NCBI GenBank assembly: GCA_036927565.1
Contig: JAYESD010000001.1
Span: 75,225,751 to 75,289,750, forward strand
Reading direction: 5' to 3'
Source of the DNA: Tuctoria greenei
Lineage: Eukaryota; Streptophyta; Magnoliopsida; Poales; Poaceae
DNA length: 64,000 nt
The translations under genes and the position numbers were made by a program. Shown here in pieces: positions 33,626 to 44,300 of this stretch (positions are counted from its first letter, which is position 1; each line of letters begins with the position of its first letter). The notes below the pieces were generated by a model. That model saw only the letters and a program-made list of their open reading frames with translations. It did no database searches and was not told the DNA's origin.

Positions 33626-33991
33626 CTAATCATTGTACCACACTCTAATTGGATTGAAATCGGCCGGAGGATGAGGGCACCATGGAACCGATTCTAGGCG
33701 ACGGTGAGATTTAAAATTCCGGTTAGCCGGAGTGGGAATAGGGCTATCTAATGCCTCGGGAAGGGTCGTACGTAAGTGTGAATGCTGGGAGCTACTCACC
33801 ATGGGGGAAGGACCGCGGTTTGTAATCGAAGGAGGTCGTCGGCGTGTCGAAAAAGGAAACTGTGATTCACTCCTGGAGGCTAAGTCCGGCGGCAACCTCG
33901 GCTCAGGGATGTCGAGGGCGTATGAGCGTGCAACTAATGGAGGCTTTGCTCGGGCAGGGGCAACTGTGATTCGGGCGGTCGAGCGGCGCAA
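33626..33991 (-). other. Small ORF just downstream of element D's TATA box (3' LTR copy)
   Basis: 121 codons starting MRRSTARITVAPARAKPPL. The ATG is 37 bases below the TATA box, so it would be the first AUG of the transcript. The 5' LTR copy (44517-44705) is cut to 62 codons by a small indel, so it is probably not under strong constraint. Arg- and Pro-rich composition may only reflect GC content. Confidence 0.35.
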
Positions 33992-34027
33992 CGCGGAAGG
34001 AAGAAAGAAGAGTGAGCGCTCGGGCCC

Positions 34028-34035
34028 CTTTTATA
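34028..34035 (-). promoter_or_regulatory. TATA box of element D LTR (3' copy)
   Basis: The minus strand reads CCTATAAAAGG around this point. The 5' LTR copy, which would drive the element, is at 44742-44749. Confidence 0.7.
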
Positions 34036-35074
34036 GGCCGACGACGGAGCGGGGCAGGTGTCTTTGCGGCTCGCCGTGGCGTTCATGCACGAGGCAGGAC
34101 GTCGCGCTTGAGATCGCGGTGGCGACCTGCTTGCCGCTGCTGCTCTGTGCTGGCGCGCGTGGGTGAAGTGAAACAGAGCAAATTTTGCTTTGGGCTCCCC
34201 TTACAGGTGGGCCCCACCCTGCTCTTATCCCTTCCAATCTGTTATTTCTTTTTGGTTACTCAAGTCTACATGTGATAAGGACTCAATTTCCGAAGAGAAT
34301 TGGTCCTACTACATTTAAATGGTTTGACAATTTGAATATCCAATTTGGCCAATTAGAATTTGAATTAGATTCAAATTTGAACTTATAACTTTTATGCATA
34401 TATTTTAATCTACTCAATTATTGCCTTTTTAATGGTCAAGGGTTTCCAATAATGTGCTCAATAATTAGTCCAATTGCAGAGTTGAAATTGAGCACTAAAT
34501 GTGAATATATTTTCTATTCCCCATATAACATGTTTGTTAAATTTGAATTAGATTCAAATTAAATCTTTCTAATCTATATGCATGTCATTAAATTCTTTCC
34601 CCTAATATTAATGTATATGTTGTCCTATGTTTTTAATTGTCTAACCTGATCAAATGGAGAATATGTTTTTGTACCTTGATCATTGACTTGAATATTTTGT
34701 ACATTTCCATATATACTTTTATTCCCTCATGTTTGTTCTTTTGATTTTTCCCTTGTGAGCAAAGCACAAAATTTTAGGTGTTAAATTTTAAATTCAAGAC
34801 CATTGGAAATTTGAGCTTAGCTGAATTTAAAAAGGGATCCTAGGTTTTATCTAGAGCTTCACCTTAAAATTTTTACTCATGTCCATATGAACTTTATTGG
34901 CTCTCATATGACCTTAGTCTTTAATGTATATGTTTACAACTATTATTTAATGTTCCATACCTTGGAGACAACTATTATTTCATGTGTTATTTCATGTGCC
35001 ATACATTGGAGTCAACTATTAATTCATGTGCTATACATTGGAGACAGAAGTTTCCAAAAGTTTGGGATTTTACA

Positions 35075-35091
35075 TTCCTCCCCCCTTAAAA
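35075..35091 (-). other. Element D polypurine tract
   Basis: The minus strand reads TTTTAAGGGGGGAGGAA directly before the LTR start TGTAAAATCC. Confidence 0.75.
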
Positions 35092-35137
35092 GAATCTCGT
35101 CCCGAGATTACAAAAGAAGAAGAGATGTCGGAGTGTA

Positions 35138-35640
35138 TTACCGTTGATATGACGATAGCAACTCCGGATAGTTGGAGCGAAGATAGTCTTCACTCTCCCA
35201 GGTAGCTTCTTCAACGGTGTGATTCTTCCATAACACTTTATAGAACCACAACGATCGGTTTCTTGTCTCTCTCGTCTTCTCATCAATAATCCGGATCGGT
35301 TGTACAACGTAAGACAGATCCGGCTTCAGTTCTTCCATGTCCTCAGATATGACTTCTGTTGGAGTTTTAAGACACTTTCTTAACTGAGATATGTGGAATA
35401 CATTGTGTACTCCGGACAAGGACGCGATTAGCTCTAACCGATAGGCTACAGGTCTACATCTTTTCTGATGGGAAATGGCCCGATAAATCTTGGGGCTAAC
35501 TTTCCCTTTACTCCAAAGCGATGAATTCCTTTCATCGGAGAGACACGAAGATACACGTGGTCTCCGATGTTAAAACTCAAGGGACGATGTCGCTTGTCAG
35601 CATAACTCTTCTGCCGAGACTGAGCTGCTATGAGGTTTGC
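35138..35640 (-). pseudogene. Element D integrase C-terminal domain and chromodomain
   Basis: After the stop at 35641-35643 the frame continues SRQKSYADKRHRPLSF and LRVSPMKGIHRFGVKGKLAP, then shifts near 35450. The ORF at 35138-35419 carries HNVFHISQLRKCLKTPTEVI and a chromodomain (LWFYKVLWKNHTVEEATWES, then EDYLRSNYPELL). Its role is targeting of integration to chromatin. Confidence 0.82.
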
Positions 35641-36318
35641 CTAAATTAGTTTGACTCGTTCTTCAGCTTCATTAGTGAGATCTACTCCGAAAATTACTCT
35701 TTCTCCAGACTCACACCAATTGAGTGGTATGCAGCACTTCCGACCGTAGAGAGCTTCAAAAGGTGCCATTTTGATACTGGACTGATAACCGTTGTTGTAT
35801 GAGAACTCTGCCAACGATAAATGATCATCCCAGTTCTTTCCGTGATCTATGGCACATGCCCTTAGAATATCTTCTAGGATTTGGTTCACCCTTTCAGTTT
35901 GTCCATCAGTTTGAGGGTGGTATGCCGAGCTTCGGATTAACTTAGTTCCCATTGCTGTGTGTAGTTGCTCCCAGAAACGAGCAACAAACAATGATCCTCT
36001 GTCAGAGACAATGGTGCGGGGAACTCCGTGTAAGCACATGACCCGTGACATATACAGCTCAGCATATTTCTTTGCATTGTACGCCGTGTTCACAGTAATA
36101 AAGTGTGCTGACTTGGTTAATCGGTCTACGGTTACCCAAATAGAATCGTGCTTGTGGAACGTGAGAGGCAATCCAACAATGAAGTCCATACTGAGATCCT
36201 CCCATTTCCATGCAGGGACACTTAAGGGTTGTAGTGGTCCCGCTTTCCTCATGTAGTCAGCCTTCACCCTTCTGCATGTATCACACTCGGACACGTACTT
36301 TGCAATCTCTCTTTTCAT
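35641..36318 (-). pseudogene. Element D integrase
   Basis: 225 codons open: MKREIAKYVSECDTCRRVKA (the Cys pair of HHCC), the catalytic core with Asp in [16 protein letters not shown], Asp in TIVSDRGSLFVARFW and Glu in HPQTDGQTERVNQILEDI, and EFSYNNGYQSSIKMAPFEAL. It is in frame with the RT-RNase H ORF upstream but parted from it by a TGA (36319-36321) where related elements have Trp. It ends in TAG (35641-35643) where Gln is expected. Both stops are single C/T or G/A transitions. Confidence 0.88.
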
Positions 36319-37854
36319 TCATGTCCAACAGAATTTCATTCTAAGATCTTGATACATCTTATTGCTTCCTGGATGGATTGAATACTTCGATAAGTGAGCT
36401 TCATCCAAGATCTTCTTCCTGAGTTTCATGTTCCGGGGTACCACTATACGATCGTTGAACCATAGGGTTCCTTGTTCATCTTCCCGAAAACATTTCACCT
36501 CTCCGTCTCTCATTCTCTTCCGAATGTGAGACATAGCCTTGTCTTTCTTCTGAGCTGCAATAATCTCCTCTTGGATTGTAGGTATGAGGGCAAGATTATA
36601 TAGAGCTCCGTAGGGAACCAACCGTAGACTTGGTTCTTCCTCTTCATCCAGAATGATGGTTATGTTGTTAACATGAGATTTCCGACTCAAAGCATCTGCA
36701 ACTACCTTTGCTTTGCCCGGATGGTAATGGATCTCAAGTTCATAGTCCTTTATAAGCTCCAACCATCTTCTTTGCCTCATATTCAAATCCTTTTGAGTGA
36801 ATATATACTTGAGGCTCGTGTGATCTGTGTAGAGATGCACTAGATTTCCCATCATGTAGTGTCTCCACATTTTTAATGTCATTACCACGACAGCCAACTC
36901 CAAGTCATGAGTCGGATAATTTTGCTTATGAATCCGGAGTTGTCTTGATCCATATGCAATTACACTTCCTTCTTGCATCAAGACGCATCCCAGACCAGTG
37001 CCTGATGCATCGCAATAAATATCAAACGGCTTTGTCGTGTCTGGTTGAGCTAGAACTGGTGCCATTGTAAGATGGTTCTTCAATATCTGGAATGCTGTTT
37101 CACAGGCTTCATTCCAGACATACTTGTTTCCTTTCTTCAGCAATTCTTTCATAGGCTTAGCCACTTCGGAGAAACTTGGAACAAATCTCCGGTCGTAGCC
37201 AGCTAAACCCAAGAAACTTCTGACCTCATGGACGGAGGTCGGAGACTCCCACTTAAGTACTTGTACCACTTTGCTTGGATCCACAGCAATACCTTCTGCT
37301 GAGATAATATGACCAAGAAATGGTACCTTGTTAATCCAAAATTCACATTTGCTGAATTTGGCATACAGCTTATGGTCTCTCAATCGTTGAAGCACAATAT
37401 TAAGATGTTCGGCGTGTTCTTCCTCGGATTTGTAATAAACCAAGATGTCATCTATAAAGACCACAACAAACTTGTCCAACTCCGGCATGAATACTGAATT
37501 CATTAGATACATGAAGTGAGCCAGTGCGTTGGTGAGACCAAAATACATGACAAGATACTCATACAGCCCGTATCTTGTCGAGAATGCAGTCTTAGGTATA
37601 TCTTCAGCCCGTATCTTGATCTGATGATAACCGGACCGAAGATCCATCTTTGAAAATACCTTAGCACCCACTAATTGATCGAATAAAATGTCAATCTGTG
37701 GAAGTGGATACTTGTTCTTTATAGTTACAGCATTCAATGGACGATAGTCGACACATAGCCTTAGTGTCTCATCCTTCTTCTTCACGAATATCGCTGAGCA
37801 TCCCCAAGGTGATGAGCTGGGACGTATGAATCCCTTCTCAAGTAACTCATTCAA
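36319..37854 (-). pseudogene. Element D reverse transcriptase, RNase H and integrase zinc region
   Basis: 511 codons open. [57 protein letters not shown], catalytic FIDD at 37447-37458. Thumb and connection: [36 protein letters not shown]. RNase [37 protein letters not shown] and [14 protein letters not shown]. It ends in the first half of HHCC (EAHLS, IHPG). In the substrate-binding loop, [13 protein letters not shown] differs from the usual [13 protein letters not shown]. It is set apart from gag-PR by an in-frame TAA (37855-37857). Confidence 0.9.
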
Positions 37855-37857
37855 CTG

Positions 37858-39591
37858 TTATTTTATCTCCGTCAATTCCTTGGGTGCCATCTTGTAAGGT
37901 CTTCGATATATGGGTGTGGTTCCTGGTATTAACTCAATCTTAAATTCCACATCTCGCTCAGGTGGTATGCCTGGCAGATCATCAGGAAACACATCCGGGT
38001 AATCCCGAACAACTGGAATGTCCTCTAGCTTTGTGGCTTCCGTGTTATACACCACTAGAGGTTGTGGTGTCACATTCTTCAGAACCAATGTATGTTGCCC
38101 GTGCCTTTTAGAATTCAGTTGCACGGTACGAGCACTGATATTGAAGATTGCTTCATGATGTGTCAACCAGGTCATTCCCAAGATAAAGTCAATCTTCTGC
38201 CCGTCCATTATAATGCAGGTGGTAGGGTAAATCCTACCGTCCAAACATAGAGGTGCTCGAGCAATAATCTGGTGGGCTGACATTTTTCCTCCAGGTGAAT
38301 TTATTGTATACGGTGTTGATAGCATTGTGGATGATAATTGACGCTTCAACACGAACTCCTTGCTGATGAAATCATGTGTTGCTCCAGAATCAAACAACAC
38401 AAATGCTGGCTGAGCATTCAAGCTGAACATACCCGCTAACACAGGTTCTCCTACAGGAATATCTACGACATCTATAAAGTTGAGGCTGCCGACTTTTATC
38501 TTCTTCTGTTGTCCACGAGATTGAATCTTTCTTGAAGGAGCAACTTCTAGACTGAGGTCTTGTTTAGCTGCAGGACCTCCTAGAACTAACTGCTCTTTAT
38601 CACCACCACTCTGTACTGTCCTTTGCATTGCCTGTAGTGGAGTAACATTTTGTGCCACTCGTGGAGGTGGTGTACACGAACTCACTTGCTGCTGCATCTC
38701 AGGTGCTTCAACCCACTGCAATGGTGGTGGACAACTCTGCATCGGTGGTTGTCTTGTAATTACCCGAACTTCCGGTTCGGCTGGTAATTGACATACCAGT
38801 TGATATTTCCGAGGAGTACCATTATTATCATCCATTGTTGTGATGCTCTTCCTCATCTCTACCTGACAACGAAGAGAAGCATCTTCCTGATATATAGCGT
38901 TACTGACCAATTCGTTATAGTCTCCTTTGTTGAATAGGACCAATCTTTCACGAAGTTTGCCATTCAAGCCTTGGAGAAACAGGTCACACCTCGAAGCTTC
39001 TGTCCTCACATAGTCTGGTGCATATTGTGCTAACCGGTTGAATTCTCTGGAGTACTCAAGAGCACTCCTCCCCCCTTGGGTCAATTCTACAAACTCTTCA
39101 AGCTTCGACTTGATAATCCCCCTCGGAATATATCGAGCACAGAACGCATCACGGAATTCATTCCAATTAACGTGATGTCCCTCAGTGGTCATGGCGAGAT
39201 ACTCTGCCCACCAAGCTCCAACAGATCCATGAAGCTGCTGAACTGCAAAGTCCACCTTCTGATACTCGTCACATTGGATCAAACCGAGTTTAGCTTCAAT
39301 AATCCGAATCCAATGATGTGCCTCCAACAGATCTGTTGCTTCCGTGAAGACAGGCGGTTGAGTTGTCAGAAAATTCAAATACGAACTTTCATTCAGATCC
39401 CGTTGTCGTGATGCTTGAATAACACTTTGTTGCACCAATGTCTGAAGCAGCTGGTTGTTCTCATGATGAGACTCAACCATTTGTGCCAAAACCTCCGTCA
39501 ATCGGGTTGACGGCAGTTCTTGCGGTCGAGTCAAGTCATTTCCGCTGTGACTAGACTCTCCCATTTCAGCGCCGGAACGAGTGCGAACCAT
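37858..39591 (-). CDS. Element D gag-protease polyprotein (577 codons, uninterrupted)
   Basis: This is the one long intact retrotransposon ORF in the window. It starts MVRTRSGAEMGESSHSGND. The gag core is HHWIRIIEAKLGLIQCDEYQ and LEYSREFNRLAQYAPDYVRT with FLQGLNGKLRERLVLF. The expected CCHC zinc knuckle between gag and protease is not visible; the region is Gln/Pro/Ser-rich (about 38500-38840). Protease: FVLFDSGATHDFIS with the catalytic DSG, FILGMTWLTHHEAIF as flap. The frame then runs to PPERDVEFKIELIPGTTPI and stops at TAA just before RT. This start is chosen because MVRTR is the usual gag start of such elements (compare C). Confidence 0.85.
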   Translation of the reverse strand: MVRTRSGAEMGESSHSGNDLTRPQELPSTRLTEVLAQMVESHHENNQLLQTLVQQSVIQASRQRDLNESSYLNFLTTQPPVFTEATDLLEAHHWIRIIEAKLGLIQCDEYQKVDFAVQQLHGSVGAWWAEYLAMTTEGHHVNWNEFRDAFCARYIPRGIIKSKLEEFVELTQGGRSALEYSREFNRLAQYAPDYVRTEASRCDLFLQGLNGKLRERLVLFNKGDYNELVSNAIYQEDASLRCQVEMRKSITTMDDNNGTPRKYQLVCQLPAEPEVRVITRQPPMQSCPPPLQWVEAPEMQQQVSSCTPPPRVAQNVTPLQAMQRTVQSGGDKEQLVLGGPAAKQDLSLEVAPSRKIQSRGQQKKIKVGSLNFIDVVDIPVGEPVLAGMFSLNAQPAFVLFDSGATHDFISKEFVLKRQLSSTMLSTPYTINSPGGKMSAHQIIARAPLCLDGRIYPTTCIIMDGQKIDFILGMTWLTHHEAIFNISARTVQLNSKRHGQHTLVLKNVTPQPLVVYNTEATKLEDIPVVRDYPDVFPDDLPGIPPERDVEFKIELIPGTTPIYRRPYKMAPKELTEIK

Positions 39592-41351
39592 ACTGCAAGA
39601 ATGACCAATTACGGTTACTTTCTAAGATTGAATGACAGTCGAGAGGCTTGAAAAACATTAACCGCATATGAATCATAAAACTTTGCAGCATATTCATACG
39701 CGTTCCAACGACATTCTGATTCTAACTTCTTCTAGACCTCTTTAACGAGATTTTTCCAATTCTCCAGTTTCATAACGGAACCTACATCCATCTTAACATG
39801 TTGCACAACTTCGGCAAGTTTCCAACATGCCTATCCATAAACAGTTTCCATTTCAATTGCATTGGCCAATCTGCTATCCAAAATTGACCAGTTTGCAAAG
39901 AACTCAGATTCTTCTACATATAAGAGTAAAATCAATCCTGTACTTGAATACCAAAGTTACATCCAACTTCATTAGCTTTCAGAAAAATCTTACTTTGCCT
40001 CCTGATCAGCCCTGGATCAAAAGTTATGATATTTCAAAGTTGACAGAGTTCTGGAAAAATTTCAACAGCACCTCCTTTGCAATTGGCTGATTTGAACATC
40101 AATTCCCATACAGTTCTGCCCCAAATTTGGAAAAACTTTGAATTAAAAAGTTGTAACACATATCATAAACTTTCCAACGGTGTAACTTAGGAGCTATAGA
40201 AATTTTTCACAGGAAGTTATGGTTGAAAAACCGAAAAAAATTCCAGCGAGGTTTTTACGGTTCTGTTTTCAACAACAGGTTCTACTAATCTGGAATTTTT
40301 ACCAATTTGAAGATTGATTCAGTTCTGGCAGTCTACAACAAGTTGCAGAGCACTTCAAGACCTCCCCAAAACTGTATTACACATTCACATTGGTTAAACC
40401 TAGCAAGAGTATGCTCTGTACAAATCCAGCAAAATTCTGCCAGGAAACAGGAAACTCTGCTTTAGAATCTTTTTGAAAATCACTAAACTCCAATGGAATC
40501 TTAGTTCCATAGTTAATATTAGATTCTAAACTTTCTTTTGATTCTCAACTCAAGGTTTTACTTGTCTTTAATAGAAAATATTTTTGGGGTGAAGTAAGGT
40601 GTGAATGCATCATAATAATTATGTCGGTACTACGTTACCTCGCAAACTGAAAATCTTTACCGGATTCTTAGCCGGCATAACGCGCTATAGGTGGCACTAA
40701 AACGATCACTCGCACACGTATTCTACTCACCAAACGTCCAGCGTGGTTAGTGTACCTGTCACTACACTCAAACTACTGATCAAACATATGGTACCGTACG
40801 GTACAGTCTAGCCCGCACGGGCTATCAATTCACAAAAACATATATGAAAGTAAAAACATTCGTCACGTATCATTCCATACGGGCCGCCTCGAGTTAAGCC
40901 ACGTCTCAAGGTACATGACCGGTTTTTTTACCACCCGACGGGGTCCCACGTCTTTGCATAATGTTGCACCAGTAGGAGGCGCATCGGGTTATGTCTCACC
41001 CGACGGGGGCTCCCACTAATTTCGTGTCACGCTGGGGTACTGCGTGTCATATGTTCTCAGAAACATGGAAAGTTTCAAAGACTCATATTGACATTTCCGT
41101 GCCAAGCCACGGAAATAATCACATGCTACCTCTCGCATGGTGAGCTTACCGCAATTGATCCGCTTGCGGTGGCGTACCTTACCTCTTACCTGACGTCAGA
41201 GCGTCGTTACAAAATATAATAACACATATGTTAGCTTCACCACCTTTGTAACTTCTATTAGTAATAGTTCTTAATGGGCATATAGCTAATGCTCACTCGA
41301 CTACTTCGGAGTTTTCGAAAATAGGCTCTTTTCGAGCGTGCTATTCCCAAT
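39592..41351 (-). other. Element D untranslated leader
   Basis: 1.76 kb between PBS and gag. No ORF of note; AT-rich to about 40620, then more even in base composition. With the LTR part, the 5' leader of D's RNA would be about 5 kb. Pieces such as CACCCGACGGGG occur twice (40937 and 41000), possibly from an older repeat; I see no other structure. Confidence 0.55.
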
Positions 41352-41366
41352 GAAGCTCTGATACCA
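41352..41366 (-). other. Element D primer binding site (initiator tRNA-Met)
   Basis: The minus strand reads TGGTATCAGAGCTTC, four bases from the LTR. It matches C's site over the first 12 bases. Confidence 0.85.
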
Positions 41367-41370
41367 TGTC

Positions 41371-44300
41371 TGTGAGGACCACCGGAGTCCACACATCCGA
41401 GGATCTCATTGGGTGGTGCCGTGCAATGCGGCACCTAACAGCACACACAAAGAGAGTACCAAAATATACAAAATTTTCATTTCATAATTATATTCAGAGT
41501 TTACAAAACAGTGTACATCAGAAGTACACACACAGCGGAATTTCGTACTCATATTCTCACCTATCAAAGCATAAGAGAAAACGTCCATGCCCTAGGACGC
41601 TTCTCACTGGCAACATGACGATCATTTAGCAGTGGCATGGTTCACATGAGATTTATCTCGATAACTCGAGGCTCATGTACAACCTGAACAGCAGAAATAA
41701 AACTAATACCTGCAAAAATCGTTAAAGCGCAAACGTGAGCATAAGGCTCAGCAACACATAACTGTCTCACTAGACATATGCAAGGATAAGTTCTTAAGCA
41801 TAGGTAAGAAATAGCATAAAGGACTCGCCTACAAGTGGATCCTTATATTCATATTTTAAGTAGCAAATGACATTCTTCAGGCACGACACATCATAGACTC
41901 CACAATCAAACAAGAAACGCTTTGCCGATGATATGACATGCCCAAAGCACATAATGCTATTACAGCTAAAGTATGGGGAAACTGTAATCTTTTAATTGTA
42001 CTATCTCTAAGCCAAACAAGGTTGCAATACAATGATTAAGCAGATCGGCAATATTTATCATCATTCCATTACTCTTATTTACTACGTCAAAACTCAGTGA
42101 ACAAGTGGTACTCTATTACCGCGAGGGACGGTGACTGCAATCAGGACACACCCGGAATACATGACACATACGCCCGCTCGGAAGTACCTTTCACTGTACT
42201 CCACTCCCACGTCGTATGTGGCCACCTTTCACCCGTCATCCCGATGTCGAACCAGTTCTACCGTCCCAAAAGTAAGGTCCCTAACCGAGCACGTCGAAGT
42301 TGCTCCTTAGAGGTTCCCACCTTACGATCATCTTCCCCCGAAGGACGGCGGTATAAGTTTCGACACAAGGGTGCCCGAGCTACATCAGTTTAATGGACCC
42401 CACTAATCCATTATGTAACTGGTACTGTTCAAACTTGCTCAACAGGGCCGCACACGAGACGGTCCTTAACCGACACAGACGGGGCTACAACCAACCTCCA
42501 CATTTGCCTTACCCTTACCAGCCCAGGCCCAAATGTGGTCGCAAGCATTGTCCCCCTCATCCAGGATCAGACAACCTTGCGCGTCCCATCCTACAGGAAC
42601 ATCCCCGTCCACATCTCCAATTATTAAGAGTGAACATTTTGGTAACATCTCGGGAGTAGGTTTCCCTTACTCGACTTCTCTCGCAAGTAGAATTCAACTA
42701 CTTGACTTGTGATCAATAAAATGTGATCCTCTTGCGAGTAGATTCCAACTACTCGACTTCTATCGGATTTCCTATACATTAGCAAAGCAGTGCTACACAT
42801 CAAGCTGTAAACCTTCCCAACCTTCCCATAGGATTTTATGGATATGCAAGTGGGGTATCAAACACCTTATACGTAATGCACAATATCAACTAAAGACGTA
42901 AGTGAGAAATACTGCAAAACTCAGTAAAGCTTTTAAATGCAAACCGGGGCTTGCCTTAGTTTGCGCTAAGTCAAAGAGTCAGTGGCTTGATGCTTCACAA
43001 ACAGGTCCTCTTCGACTCCTTTTTGTCACGGTGTCTATCGCAATGAAGATGCATATAACATACAATATACTTTAATAACTTAACTAATGAATATGCATAC
43101 ATTATGCAATGTCATACTCATAATAGAAGTATGTTTGTAATTCAAGAATGAATAAAGTGTACTGTTGGGTATTGATTTTGGATTTGGGTAGGTTAATTTG
43201 ATATTACTTCATATTCTGAGAATGTACATAAGAAATTTTTATATAGTCATGTATATTAGGAAACTATACAGAACATATTCTTATGCAGATGAGTTCTTTT
43301 GGCTCTGATAATTTAACTCTGGTTTAGAGATGTGATGAAGAAATTCCCATAAAAATTTCAGAGAATTTGATTGGAGAAAATGATCTACAAAAATCTATCA
43401 AGCTTTCCTCAATTAGGAAATTGCAGATAAAACCTGAGGTTTTATCATGTCCATAAATGGCACATCTTGATAGTACTGATCAAAAGGAAACTACCAAAAT
43501 TGGTTTCACAATTTTTCAAGCTTCCTACAGTAAGATATTGAATTTACAAGTCCTTATGAGTTTCTGGATTTAATTTGTTATTTTCTGGAATTATAATTAA
43601 CCTAGGCAAAGACTTTGAATTAAACCCTCTTAAACAACTTTGTTATGCCTGAAACTTTTACTGGAGCTTATAAATAACAAAAGGATTTATTGGGTAAGTT
43701 TCCATAATTTTCTAAATAGAATCCTATTTTCTATATTGTTCACAATGCATTATACTAATTGATTTATAGAATATTCTCTAGGTCTTTTCATGAATATTGG
43801 GATAGACCACTGGAAATTAAAGATTCTAAGGAGAATTATAAAATTTGTTTCATCTAATTTGGAGCATCCTAGCCAAAGGTATAGTATTTCAAAGTTTAGG
43901 TAATTTTCTGGAATTCTTTCTAAATGGAAAAGGATACCCTTAATACGCTGACACGTGGCCTCCAATCCTTCCCCCCAGCCGATGCCACACCGGGGCCACC
44001 AGGTTTAAACGCATTGCCACATTACATCCATGCACCACAGAAAATCCCACGGGGTTTCTTTTCTTCCCCGACGAGCCCTGGCGGCGCCATGGCCGGAGAC
44101 CGGCCGGCGACTCGCCGGAGAACGTCGAACCACCTCTCCCGTGGCCGTGACTTGCCACCCAGGGGTTTTCGACCCTCAGGAACTCACTGGTGGCCTCCGT
44201 TTCGACTGAAAAGCCACGGAAAAGCGTCTACACCGGCGACCGGCGGAACCCGACGATCGGCGATGGCGTTCTCGGTGTACAAGGCATTGGAGAAGCTGAT

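Larger units (their letters stand above)
30666..35074 (-). repeat. Element D 3' LTR
   Basis: Plus coordinates run TGTGAGGACC to GGATTTTACA. The TATA box is at 34028-34035 on the minus strand, so U3 is about 1.0 kb and R-U5 about 3.3 kb, which is unusually long. The part 33219-34170 is GC-rich and lies around the transcription start. Near the end (34950-35045) there are three short repeats of a CATACATTGGAG unit. 30666-33200 is AT-rich with nothing coding that I can see. Confidence 0.9.

Noticed and set aside
40930..41050. CACCCGACGGGG repeats in D's leader as an inserted element
   Set aside because: There are only two or three loose copies, with no terminal repeats or target duplication.
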